A stretch of 18,472 bases of DNA from VRUE01 sp035266685. Its GTDB lineage: Bacteria > Actinomycetota > Thermoleophilia > Solirubrobacterales > 70-9. The number at the start of each line of letters is the position of its first letter. Position 1 is the first letter of the stretch. A program made the translations under genes and the position numbers. The DNA lies in assembly GCA_035266685.1 (NCBI GenBank), contig DATFMX010000098.1, forward strand, positions 1-18,472, in the 5' to 3' direction. Below, in pieces: positions 4,319-11,944 of the stretch. A model generated the notes under the pieces. The model ran no database searches. It was given only the letters and a program-made list of their open reading frames with translations, and had not been told where the DNA came from.

Positions 4319-7144
4319 TCAGTCGAGCAGCAGGGCCGTCAGCGCGGCACGCGAGCGGGCGCCGGTGCGGTCGTAGACGTTCTCCAGGTGGCGCTTCACG
4401 GTGCGCGGCGAGATCCGCAGCTCCTCCGCCACCTCGCGGTTCGACCGTCCGCGGGCGATCAGCCGGATCACCTCCGCCTGGCGGCTGGTCAGGTCGAGCG
4501 CCTCGATCCGCGAGTCCAGCGCCGAGCCGGCGGCCGGGGCCTCGGCGGCGCCCTCGAGGTCGCGTTCGGCCTGGGCGGCCCAGAGCGGCGCCGGCATCGC
4601 CGTGTAGTCGTCGATCGCCCGCTGGAGCGAGGCTCGGCCGCTGTCGGTCTCACCGAGCAGCAGCTCGAGCCGGCCCAGCGCGTGGTCGACGAGGCCCCAG
4701 ATGCTGATCGACGTCGTCGCCATCTGCCCGCGGAACGGTTCGAGCACCGGCTGCAGCTTGGCCGCCGCATCGCGGTCGCCCAGATCGGCGATCGCGTGCG
4801 CGTAGGTGGCCGCGGCGGCGATCCAGATCGGGTCGCGCGGCAGCTCGGCGAAGTCGTTCGCCGCGTCGCTGGCCAGCACCTCGCGGGCGAAGGCGGATTC
4901 GCCGGCGGCGGCGTGGGAGAGCGTGACCAGCGAGCGGAAGGCGGGCAGACCCGGATACTGGTCGAGCGCCCGTGCCAGCAGCGGCGCCAGCTCGGCCAGC
5001 CGGCCCTGCTGCCAGCGGATGCTGGCGATCTGCGAGATGTAGAAGGGCAGGACGTCGGGCTGGGCGCTGCTCTTGGCCCGCTCGGCCGCCCGCTGGGCGC
5101 GCACCTCGGCCTCCTCCAGCCGGCCGCCGAGGGCGAGGTGTACCGAGGCCGAGCACTCGCATAGCCAGCTCGCGGTGCTGTCGCCGACCCGGGCGGCGAT
5201 CCGTTCCTGCTCGCGCAGGGCCGCCGCCGCCGCTCGCACCTGGCCGACCTCGACCTGGGCGGTCGCCTGCCAGTGCAGCGCGTGGAAGAGGTCGAGCGGC
5301 TCGTCGAGGCGCGAGGCGATCTCGATGCTGCGGGCGGCCATCGCGATCCGCTCTTCGGGGTTGTCGGGCCCCCAGCGGGCGATCAGGCAGCGGATCAGGA
5401 CCTCGGCCAGCACGCGTTCGTCGCCGCTCGCCTGCGCCGTCGAGAGGGCGCGTTCGGCGAGCCGCCGCCGCCGCTCGACCTGCGGCGAGAAGGTCAGCTC
5501 GAGAGCGAGTTGTGCAAGCACCAGAGCGAGCTCCGGGCCGGGCGCCCCGATCCGCTCGGCGGCGCGCCGCAGCATCGCGCCGCGCTCGCGGTCGAAGCTG
5601 CCGACATGGCTGACGAAGCCGCGGTGGTTGGCGAGCACGGCGGCGACCAGGCGGTCGGTGTCGTCGAGCCGGTCGGCCACCCGGGACGCCTCCAGCAGGC
5701 ACTGCCGGGAGCGCTCCTGGTTGCTGAAGCGCAGCGCTTCGCCGAGCCCGATCAGCAGGTCGCAGCGCTCACTGTCCTCGGTCGTCCGGCCGGCTGCATC
5801 GCGCAGCTCCAGAGCGGCCTCGAACCAGCCCGCCGCGACCTCGTGGTCGTAGCGGCGCAGCGCCTCCCGGCCGGCCGCGGCGCTCCAGTACACGGCGCGC
5901 TCGGGCGCCGCCGGCTCCGCGCGCCGCCAGTGGCGAGCCAGGTCGCCGGCATGCCGCGCCGCCTCCGGCGAGGCTTCGAGGCGCTCGGCGAAGCGGTGGT
6001 GCAGGGCGCCGCGCCGCCGGGGCCCGACCTCGTCGTGCAGGCAGTGGGCGACGATCGCGTGCGTGAACGTCCAGCCGCTCCCGTACTGGTCGGGCGCGAC
6101 CATTCCGGCCCGCTCGGCGAGGCCGAGCGACGAGGCGACGGCGGCGGGATCCGCCCCGAGCGCCGCGGCGACCGCCGCCGGGTCGAACTGACGGCCGTGG
6201 ACGGCGGCGGCGCAGAGGTGCTCGTAGGCGGTCGCCCCGAGGTCGTTGGCGCGGGCGGCGATCAGCATCCGCAGCGAGGGCGGGGCGGGGGTCTCGGGGT
6301 CGCCGCCGGACTGGGCGACGACGCGCAGCAGCTCGCAGGCGAACAGCGGGTTGCCGTCGCTCTCCCGGGCCACCCGCCGCGCCGCCCGGTCGAGCCCCTC
6401 GCGGTCCCCGGCGACCTTCAGCGCCGCGGCGATGCCGCGCAGCGCCCCTTCGTCCAGCTTCCCGAGCCGCAGGTGCTGGACGCCGGGAGCGGAGCGCAGC
6501 TCGGCGATCGTCGCCGCCGGCGCGCTGTCGGGCGGGGCGTCGGTCGGCCGGTAGGTCGCCAGCAGCAGCAGGCGGACCGGCGCCGCCGTCCGGGAGAGGT
6601 GCTCGACCAGCGCCAGGGTCGAGGGCCCGCAGCCGTGCAGGTCGTCGATCGCCAGCAGCAGCGGCCGTTCGACGGCGATCCGTTCGAGCAGCTCTACGGT
6701 CGCGGCGAAGAGCTTGCCGCGCTCGTCGCCGAGGCTCCAGCGCGGCGGCTCCTCGGCCGGGACGTCGCGGATCAGCGCGGCCAGGGGGGAACCGCGCAGC
6801 TCGTCCAGCAGCCGCTCGTCCCCGTGGCGGTGGAGGTGCCCGAGCGCCGTCGCGAACGGCGCGAATGGGGTCTCCGCCCTGTCCTCGCCGCTGCCGTAGA
6901 GGACGAGCCCGCCGGCGGCATGGGCGGTGTGGCCGACCTCCGCCAACAGCCGGCTCTTGCCGGCCCCCGGTTCGCCGGCGACCAGCACGGTCTCGCGCTC
7001 GCCCGCTGCGACCCGCGACCAGGCCGAGGCGATCGCCTCGAGCTCCGGCTCGCGGCCGAGCATCGGCCAGGGACGGTCGCGGGCGCTGGCCAGCGGCCCG
7101 GGAAGCGGCACGGTCGAGCTCGGGATGTTCGAGCGCCCAGACAC
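4319..7144 (-). CDS. Large ATP-binding LuxR-family transcriptional regulator (AAA ATPase + TPR-like + HTH)
   Basis: 941 residues from GTG at 7144. Layout: an N-terminal STAND-type AAA module with MLGREPELEAIASAW (28-42), Walker A GEPGAGKS (57-64) and Walker B LLLAIDD (162-168); a long helical, probably TPR-like sensor region (about 380-870, rich in Ala/Leu/Arg helices); and a C-terminal LuxR HTH, LTSRQAEVIRLIARGRSNRE followed by SPRTVKRHLENVY (about 884-930). Such proteins bind ATP and an inducer, oligomerise, and activate transcription. The GTG starts 5 nt after the asnB stop, implying cotranscription; ATG at 7063 (MLGREPE) is the safest minimal start. It may regulate its own operon. The signal is unknown. 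Confidence 0.88.
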   Translation of the reverse strand: MSGRSNIPSSTVPLPGPLASARDRPWPMLGREPELEAIASAWSRVAAGERETVLVAGEPGAGKSRLLAEVGHTAHAAGGLVLYGSGEDRAETPFAPFATALGHLHRHGDERLLDELRGSPLAALIRDVPAEEPPRWSLGDERGKLFAATVELLERIAVERPLLLAIDDLHGCGPSTLALVEHLSRTAAPVRLLLLATYRPTDAPPDSAPAATIAELRSAPGVQHLRLGKLDEGALRGIAAALKVAGDREGLDRAARRVARESDGNPLFACELLRVVAQSGGDPETPAPPSLRMLIAARANDLGATAYEHLCAAAVHGRQFDPAAVAAALGADPAAVASSLGLAERAGMVAPDQYGSGWTFTHAIVAHCLHDEVGPRRRGALHHRFAERLEASPEAARHAGDLARHWRRAEPAAPERAVYWSAAAGREALRRYDHEVAAGWFEAALELRDAAGRTTEDSERCDLLIGLGEALRFSNQERSRQCLLEASRVADRLDDTDRLVAAVLANHRGFVSHVGSFDRERGAMLRRAAERIGAPGPELALVLAQLALELTFSPQVERRRRLAERALSTAQASGDERVLAEVLIRCLIARWGPDNPEERIAMAARSIEIASRLDEPLDLFHALHWQATAQVEVGQVRAAAAALREQERIAARVGDSTASWLCECSASVHLALGGRLEEAEVRAQRAAERAKSSAQPDVLPFYISQIASIRWQQGRLAELAPLLARALDQYPGLPAFRSLVTLSHAAAGESAFAREVLASDAANDFAELPRDPIWIAAAATYAHAIADLGDRDAAAKLQPVLEPFRGQMATTSISIWGLVDHALGRLELLLGETDSGRASLQRAIDDYTAMPAPLWAAQAERDLEGAAEAPAAGSALDSRIEALDLTSRQAEVIRLIARGRSNREVAEELRISPRTVKRHLENVYDRTGARSRAALTALLLD

Positions 7145-7149
7145 CCCGC

Positions 7150-8673
7150 TCAGGCGGTGGCGAAGCGGCCGAGCGTGCGCTCCGGCCGGACGTCGCCGAC
7201 CCGGTCCTGGAAGATGCGGAAGTAGGCGAGCTCCTCGCGCGTGCGCAGCGGCGGGTCGACCGCGTCGCGCTCCGCCGCCAGCTCGTCCTCGCCGACCGAC
7301 TCGCCGAAGTGCTCGCTGAGCGGCACGGCGCCGCCGCTGCCGTCGCCGAACTGCGCCTTGTCGCGCCACAGCAGCTCGTCGGGCAGCCAGCCGTCGAAGG
7401 CCGCCCGCAGCAGTTGCTTCTCCGGCGCCGCGCCGCTGCTCAGCTTCCAGGCCGCGGGCAGGCGCAGCGCATGCTCGATCACCTCGCGGTCGAGGAACGG
7501 CACCCGTGCCTCCAGTCCATGCGCCATCGTCACCCGGTCGCAGCGTTGCAGGTTGAGGTTGTGCAGGCCCTCGACGCTGCGCACAAGCTCGGCGTGCAAC
7601 TCGTCTGGATCGTCGTAGGCGCGCATGTAGTCGTAGCCGGCGAAGAGCTCGTCCGAGCCCTCGCCGGTCAGCACCACCTTGACATGCCTCGCGGTCATCT
7701 CGGCGAGCATCCAGTTGGGCACCGCGCTGCGCACCAGCGAGGGGTCGAAGGCCTCGATCGTGGCGATCGTCTCGGGCAGGCCGGCGATCGCCTCCGCGGC
7801 GGTGTAGACGCGCTCGCGGTGCTCGGTTTCGAGGAACTCGGCGACGCGGCGCGCGGCGAGCAGGTCGGGCGAGCCCTCGACGCCGACCGCGAAGGTCTGC
7901 AGCAGCTCGCCGTGGCGGGCCAGGTAGCGGGCGGCGATCGCGGCGACGAGGCTCGAGTCGAGGCCGCCGGAGAGGAAGACCCCGACCGGCACATCGCCCA
8001 TCATCTGCCGCTCGACCGCGTCGACCAGGGTCCAGCGGGTGCGCATCAGCGCGTCGGCGGGCACATCCTCGGGGGCGATCGGGCTCGGCGCGGTGCTGCG
8101 CAGGGCGCTGGGGACCGGCGGCGCGAAGCGGACGAGGCCGCCCCCCGGCGTCCAGTAGTGGCCGGGCGGGAAGGCCTCGATGCGGCTGTGCAGGGCGGCG
8201 TCGAAGGCGGCCATCTCGGAGGCGAAGGCGACGCCGTCGGCGTGCCGCGCCCAGTAGAGCGGCTTGATCCCGACCGGGTCGCGGGCGGCGAGGAAGCCGA
8301 CATCGCCGCCGGCCATGACGAAGGCGAACATCCCGTTCAGCTCGGCCAGGCCCTCGGGCCCGTCGCGTTCGACCACGTGCAGCGCCACCTCGTTGTCGGA
8401 GGCGGTGCGGAAGCGGTCGTCGCCGAGCCGCGCCCGCAGCGCCGCGTGATTGTAGATCTCGCCGTTGCCGACGAAACGGCAATCCTCGCTGCCGCCGCGC
8501 AGCGGCTGGTGGCCGCCGGCGACATCGACGATCGAGAGCCGCCGGTGGCCGAGCCAGGCGCCCTCGAGGCTGACCTCGCCGCGGTCATCGGGGCCGCGGT
8601 GGACGAGTCGCTCGAGCATCCGCCGTCCGCGCTCCGGGTCGGCCGCGCCGTGCTGGGCCGCGATTCCGCACAT
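7150..8673 (-). CDS. asnB: Glutamine-hydrolysing asparagine synthase
   Basis: 507 residues. The protein starts MCGI, giving the N-terminal nucleophile Cys2 of class II glutamine amidotransferases. GATase motifs RRLSIVD (44-50), NGEIYNH (70-76) and RDPVGIKPLYWA (131-142) follow. The synthetase domain has the PP-loop SGGLDSS (235-241), then GEGSDELFAGYDYMRAY and EARVPFLDREVIEHAL. All expected catalytic motifs are present, so it should make Asn from Asp, Gln and ATP in the cytoplasm. A role in amidating another carboxylate cannot be excluded given the neighbours. It is somewhat short for the family (about 550-640), chiefly at the C-terminus. It lies 48 nt after the nitrilase gene and 5 nt before the LuxR-type gene. 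Confidence 0.92.
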   Translation of the reverse strand: MCGIAAQHGAADPERGRRMLERLVHRGPDDRGEVSLEGAWLGHRRLSIVDVAGGHQPLRGGSEDCRFVGNGEIYNHAALRARLGDDRFRTASDNEVALHVVERDGPEGLAELNGMFAFVMAGGDVGFLAARDPVGIKPLYWARHADGVAFASEMAAFDAALHSRIEAFPPGHYWTPGGGLVRFAPPVPSALRSTAPSPIAPEDVPADALMRTRWTLVDAVERQMMGDVPVGVFLSGGLDSSLVAAIAARYLARHGELLQTFAVGVEGSPDLLAARRVAEFLETEHRERVYTAAEAIAGLPETIATIEAFDPSLVRSAVPNWMLAEMTARHVKVVLTGEGSDELFAGYDYMRAYDDPDELHAELVRSVEGLHNLNLQRCDRVTMAHGLEARVPFLDREVIEHALRLPAAWKLSSGAAPEKQLLRAAFDGWLPDELLWRDKAQFGDGSGGAVPLSEHFGESVGEDELAAERDAVDPPLRTREELAYFRIFQDRVGDVRPERTLGRFATA

Positions 8674-8680
8674 ACGCGTC

Positions 8681-8686
8681 TTTCTA
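8681..8686 (-). promoter_or_regulatory. Possible internal -10 hexamer before asnB
   Basis: Minus-strand TAGAAA ends 7 nt before the asnB ATG and lies in the short gap after the nitrilase gene. It could support a secondary leaderless asnB transcript, or the AGAAAGA could serve as a weak ribosome-binding site. Neither is certain. Confidence 0.25.
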
Positions 8687-8721
8687 CCGCTCGTCCCGGG
8701 CGCGCCGCGGTGCGCCGGCGC

Positions 8722-9648
8722 TCAGGCGAGCGCCGGGGTCGGGGACGCGGGCGCGGCGGGGGCGTCGGCGAGCGGCTTGTGCGCCGGCGCCGAGGGAAGG
8801 TCGGGATGGGCGGCGGGCGGCGCCGTGCGGTCGGTGCGGTAGGCCTCGATCGCCCGGTCGCCCAGGTGGTCGATCCAGCCGCGCGCGGTGGCGACTTCGG
8901 CGCTCGGCACGACCTCGGCGACGGCCATGCCGGAGCGACCGCCGGTGCGGGCGAGCACCTGCCCCTCGGGGTCGACCACCTTGGCCTGGCCGATGAAGCG
9001 CAGCGAGCCGATCTTGCCGGTCAGGTTGGCGGAGACCCAGACCACCTGGTTCTCCAGCGCCCGCGACTCGTCGAGCAGGTTGAAGTGGCGGGTCTGGCGG
9101 TCGGCGGCTACGCGCCGCGCCGGGTCGCGCCGGTCGAGCGGCCAGGCGGAGAGCGAGGCGATCGTCTCGGCGCCGTCGAGCGCCAGCGTGCGCGCCGCCT
9201 CGGGGAAGAGCTTGTCGTAGCAGAGCAACATCCCGACCCGGCCGACCGGGGTGTCGAAGGCGGCGAAGCCGTCGCCGGGCGCGAACGCTTCGCACTCGCT
9301 CGGCGGCAGGTGGACCTTGCGCTGGTGCCCGAGCACGCCATCGCCGCTGACGCAGACGGCGCTCGAGTAGGGCCGTCCCGGCCCGCGCTCGGTGAAGCCG
9401 GCGCAGACGACGGTCTCGCCCGCGACCTCGCAGAGGCGGGCGATCTCGGGGCCGTCGAGGGCGATCGGCCGCGCGTGGCTGCCGTCCGGCCGCAGGTAGC
9501 CGCCGAGCGCGCACTCGGGCAGCACGACGAGCTCCGCGCCGGCGCCGCGAGCCGCCTCGATCGCGGCGGCGACCCGCGCCGTCCCGGCCTCGCCCCGGCC
9601 CCCGAAAGACCCCGCAACCGCAGCGTAGGAGTGGGTGCTCGACCTCAT
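8722..9648 (-). CDS. Carbon-nitrogen hydrolase (nitrilase superfamily)
   Basis: 308 residues. The catalytic triad is visible: Glu45 in VVLPECALGGYL, Lys111 in HQRKVHLPPSE and Cys143 in GMLLCYDKLFPEAAR. The last block is the typical nitrilase-superfamily nucleophile region, and Cys-Tyr-Asp is the pattern of aliphatic amidases and N-carbamoyl/omega-amidase-like members more than of true nitrilases. It probably releases ammonia or an amine from an amide in the cytoplasm. The C-terminal 35-40 residues are Ala/Pro-rich and look like a disordered tail. It is first gene of a probable operon with asnB and the LuxR-type regulator, so its substrate may be linked to asparagine or glutamine nitrogen. ATG at 9648 is supported by a promoter hexamer 6 nt upstream. 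Confidence 0.88.
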   Translation of the reverse strand: MRSSTHSYAAVAGSFGGRGEAGTARVAAAIEAARGAGAELVVLPECALGGYLRPDGSHARPIALDGPEIARLCEVAGETVVCAGFTERGPGRPYSSAVCVSGDGVLGHQRKVHLPPSECEAFAPGDGFAAFDTPVGRVGMLLCYDKLFPEAARTLALDGAETIASLSAWPLDRRDPARRVAADRQTRHFNLLDESRALENQVVWVSANLTGKIGSLRFIGQAKVVDPEGQVLARTGGRSGMAVAEVVPSAEVATARGWIDHLGDRAIEAYRTDRTAPPAAHPDLPSAPAHKPLADAPAAPASPTPALA

Positions 9649-9654
9649 GTACGA

Positions 9655-9683
9655 ATGATGAACCTCGGCGGGCGCCGCGTCTA
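9655..9683 (-). promoter_or_regulatory. Promoter of the nitrilase-asnB-LuxR unit
   Basis: On the minus strand TAGACG (9683-9678, four matches to TTGACA) and CATCAT (9660-9655, four matches to TATAAT) are 17 nt apart. The start ATG follows 6 nt after the -10. No Shine-Dalgarno is present, consistent with a leaderless transcript. The match is modest, but its spacing is ideal. Confidence 0.42.
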
Positions 9684-9695
9684 GTCCATCCGTAC

Positions 9696-9731
9696 AAAAA
9701 ATCGCCGCCGCGCTTGGACAGCAGCGGCGGC
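9696..9731 (-). terminator. Intrinsic terminator of the SDR gene
   Basis: On the minus strand, shortly after the SDR stop (9749-9747), an 8-bp GC-only stem GCCGCCGC/GCGGCGGC (9731-9724 with 9711-9704) is extended by a GCT/AGC inner stem. A run of six T follows (9701-9696). This is the only hairpin in the window with a classical U-tract. Confidence 0.8.
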
Positions 9732-9746
9732 AGTCTCAGCGCGAAA

Positions 9747-10778
9747 TCAAGCCTGTTGGGCGAGCAGGCTCTGTGCGCACTCGGCGATCGTCTCGTCGTG
9801 CGGGCGCGGGGACCAGCCGAGCTGCGTCCGCGCCTTCTCGCTCGAGATCGTCGTCCGCTTGCCGAGCTGGCCGAGGATCGAGCGCACGCCGGGGTCGAAG
9901 AGCGCCATCGCGCGGACCAGCAGGTTCGGCACCGCGCGGGTCGGCACCTTGGCGGCGTCGTCGCCGAGCCGCTCGCGCAGGACCGTGGCGACCTCGGACA
10001 TCCACATGAACTCCTCGACGGCGACGAAGCGCTCGCCGCCCGCCTCCGGCGCCGTCATCGCCTTGATCTCCAGGTCGGCGACGTCGCGCACATCGACGAA
10101 GCTGAAGCCGATCCGCGGCACGCCCGGCATCCCGCCGAGCAGCCGCTCGATCGCCTGCAGCGAGTAGGAGTGGCCGGCCCCGAGCAGCGGGCCGATGATC
10201 GCGCCCGGGTTGACCGTCGTCAGCTTCTCCGTCGCGCCGCGCTCGCGGGCGAGCTCCCAGGCGGCCAGCTCGGCGATCGTCTTCGAGCGCGCATACGGGG
10301 TCATCTCCATGTTCTCGGGGTCGCTCCAGTCGCGCTCGTCCAGCGGGCGCCCCGACACCGCCTTGCCGCTGCCGGTGATCGCGGCGACCGAGGAGGTGAC
10401 GACGATTCGCCCGACGCCCGCGTCGAGGGCCGCGCGCAGGACGCGCAGCGTGCCCTCGCGCGCCGGCACGATCAGCTCGTCGGGGTCCTTCGGCTGCACC
10501 GGCGGGAAGGGCGAGGCGACATGGAGCACGTGGTCGCAGCCGGTGACGGCCTCGGCCCAGCCATCGTCGGCGAGCAGGTCGGCGGCGAGCACGGTGAGCC
10601 GCTCGCCGGCGTCGATCTGCGTGGCGACCGCCGAGCGCACCTCGCTCTCGCGGGCGAGATCGCGGACGGTCGTGCGCACCGCGTAGCCCTGGCGCAACAG
10701 CTCGACGACGCACCAGCCGCCGAGGAATCCCGAACCTCCGCTGACCAGGACGGTCTTCGTCTCTCCCGTGGCTTCCAC
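9747..10778 (-). CDS. NAD(P)-dependent epimerase/reductase, extended SDR (dihydroflavonol 4-reductase-like)
   Basis: 343 residues from GTG at 10778. The Rossmann motif GGSGFLG is at 14-20, VVTSSVAAI (126-134) carries the active-site serines, and YARSK (162-166) is the YxxxK catalytic pair. HVLHVASPFP (83-92) and the later NPGAIIGPLL are typical of the DFR/cinnamoyl-CoA-reductase/aldehyde-reductase branch, which reduces carbonyls with NADPH rather than epimerising sugars. It is cytoplasmic. The gene is divergent from DUF2855 with only 38 bp between starts, so the two share a regulatory region and perhaps a pathway. No Shine-Dalgarno is evident; a CATACT hexamer (10794-10789) lies 10 nt before the start. 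Confidence 0.87.
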   Translation of the reverse strand: MEATGETKTVLVSGGSGFLGGWCVVELLRQGYAVRTTVRDLARESEVRSAVATQIDAGERLTVLAADLLADDGWAEAVTGCDHVLHVASPFPPVQPKDPDELIVPAREGTLRVLRAALDAGVGRIVVTSSVAAITGSGKAVSGRPLDERDWSDPENMEMTPYARSKTIAELAAWELARERGATEKLTTVNPGAIIGPLLGAGHSYSLQAIERLLGGMPGVPRIGFSFVDVRDVADLEIKAMTAPEAGGERFVAVEEFMWMSEVATVLRERLGDDAAKVPTRAVPNLLVRAMALFDPGVRSILGQLGKRTTISSEKARTQLGWSPRPHDETIAECAQSLLAQQA

Positions 10779-10804
10779 TTGTCGAAGCAGTATGACCGTG
10801 AGAG

Positions 10805-10810
10805 CATCGT
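10805..10810 (+). promoter_or_regulatory. Weak -10-like hexamer before DUF2855
   Basis: CATCGT ends 6 nt before the GTG at 10817. It is only a weak match to TATAAT, but it has the spacing seen at other starts here. The whole divergent intergenic stretch (10779-10816) is just 38 bp, leaving no room for two separate regulated promoters. Confidence 0.25.
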
Positions 10811-10816
10811 TCCGCG

Positions 10817-11893
10817 GTGACCGACTTCCTCGTCAAGCGCGACGACCTGCGCGAGTGCCGCGTGGCGGAGTCGCCGACGCCCGAGATCGGCCCCGGCGAG
10901 GCGCTGCTGCGGGTCGAGACCTTCGGCCTCACCGCCAACAACGTCACCTACGCGGTCTTCGGCGAGGCGATGTCCTACTGGGACTTCTTCCCGGCCGAGC
11001 AGGGTTGGGGGCGGGTGCCGATGTGGGGCTTCGCCGAGGTCGAGCGCAGCGAGGCCGAGGGGGTCGAGCCGGGCACCCGCATCTACGGGTACCTGCCGCC
11101 GTCCTCCCACCTGGCGGTGACGCCCGCCGACGCGAGTAAGGCGGGCTTCGTCGACGGCGCGCCGCATCGCGCCGCGCTGCCCTCCGCCTACCACCGCTAT
11201 CTGGCGACGGACGCCGACCCCTTCTACCGACCCGACACCGAGCAGATCCAGATGCTGCTGCGGCCACTCTTCTTCACCTCGTTCCTGATCGACGACCAGC
11301 TCGACGACGAGGGGCTGGCGACGCGCGGCCCGGTGCTGATCTCGAGCGCCTCGAGCAAGACCGCGATCGCCGCCGCCTTCATGCTCGCCCAGCGCGACGG
11401 GGTCGAGCTGGTCGGCCTGACCTCGCCGCGCAGCGCCGCCTTCGTCGAGGGGCTCGGGCTCCACGACCGCACGGTGACCTACGAGGCGATCGACTCGCTG
11501 GAGCGCGGCCCGGCCACCTACGTCGACGTCGCCGGCGACGGCGCGGTGCGGCAGGCGGTCCATTCCCACTTCGGCGACGAGCTCGCGCACAGCATGTCCG
11601 TCGGCGCCTCCCACTGGGAGGACTTCGGCGCCGGCGCGGGCGAGCTCCCCGGCCCGGCGCCGACCTTCTTCTTCGCCCCCGACCGGGTCGTCAAGCGCTC
11701 CGAGGACTGGGGAGCGGCCGGCCTCCAGGACCGCGTCGCTGAGGCCTGGCACCCCTTCTGCGAGTGGACCGCAGGCTGGCTGGAGACGATCCCCGGCACG
11801 GGCTTCGACGCCGTCCGCGCCGCCTACCTCGATGTGCTCGAGGGCCGCGTAGACCCCAAGCACGCCCACGTGCTCAGCCTCGAGCACCCCTGA
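10817..11893 (+). CDS. DUF2855 family protein (possible medium-chain reductase relative)
   Basis: 358 residues from GTG at 10817. The N-terminal half resembles the substrate domain of MDR-type zinc-free reductases: PGEALLRVETFGLTANNVTY, then MWGFAEVERSEAEGVEPGTR and IYGYLPPSSHL. The central stretch (VLISSASSKTAIAAAFMLAQ) sits where an MDR nucleotide-binding fold would be, though the glycine motif is replaced by SSASSKT. This order and the FFTSFLIDDQL block are those I associate with DUF2855. The reaction is unknown; NAD(P)H-linked reduction of an enone or ketone is a guess. It lies 51 nt upstream of the EthA-like gene on the same strand and is divergent from an SDR, so a shared carbonyl pathway is plausible. 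Confidence 0.82.
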   Translation: MTDFLVKRDDLRECRVAESPTPEIGPGEALLRVETFGLTANNVTYAVFGEAMSYWDFFPAEQGWGRVPMWGFAEVERSEAEGVEPGTRIYGYLPPSSHLAVTPADASKAGFVDGAPHRAALPSAYHRYLATDADPFYRPDTEQIQMLLRPLFFTSFLIDDQLDDEGLATRGPVLISSASSKTAIAAAFMLAQRDGVELVGLTSPRSAAFVEGLGLHDRTVTYEAIDSLERGPATYVDVAGDGAVRQAVHSHFGDELAHSMSVGASHWEDFGAGAGELPGPAPTFFFAPDRVVKRSEDWGAAGLQDRVAEAWHPFCEWTAGWLETIPGTGFDAVRAAYLDVLEGRVDPKHAHVLSLEHP

Positions 11894-11910
11894 TGTCTGC
11901 GCGACGTCAC

Positions 11911-11938
11911 ACTGGCTGACCAGCCAGTCTGCGAGAAT
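11911..11938 (+). promoter_or_regulatory. ethA promoter with TetR-type palindromic operator
   Basis: ACTGGCTG (11911-11918) and CAGCCAGT (11921-11928) are perfect inverted 8-bp half-sites separated by 2 bp, a typical TetR-family operator shape. A -10-like GAGAAT (11933-11938) follows 4 nt later and lies 6 nt before the GTG at 11945. A bound repressor would cover the -35/-10 spacer. No tetR-like gene is present in this window. Confidence 0.6.
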
Positions 11939-11944
11939 GCCGCC

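Noticed and set aside
4319..8482. A 1387-codon open frame that could suggest an asparagine synthase-LuxR fusion
   Set aside because: Only the part from 7144 downwards has family-like sequence; the upstream part is an Arg/Ala-rich wrong-frame reading of asnB, which has its own MCGI start and stop.
5273..9684. Long plus-strand open frames (about 650 and 939 codons) opposite the regulator, asnB and nitrilase genes
   Set aside because: Composition is Arg/Gly/Asp/Val-rich without motifs, a known artefact of high-GC antisense frames over real genes.
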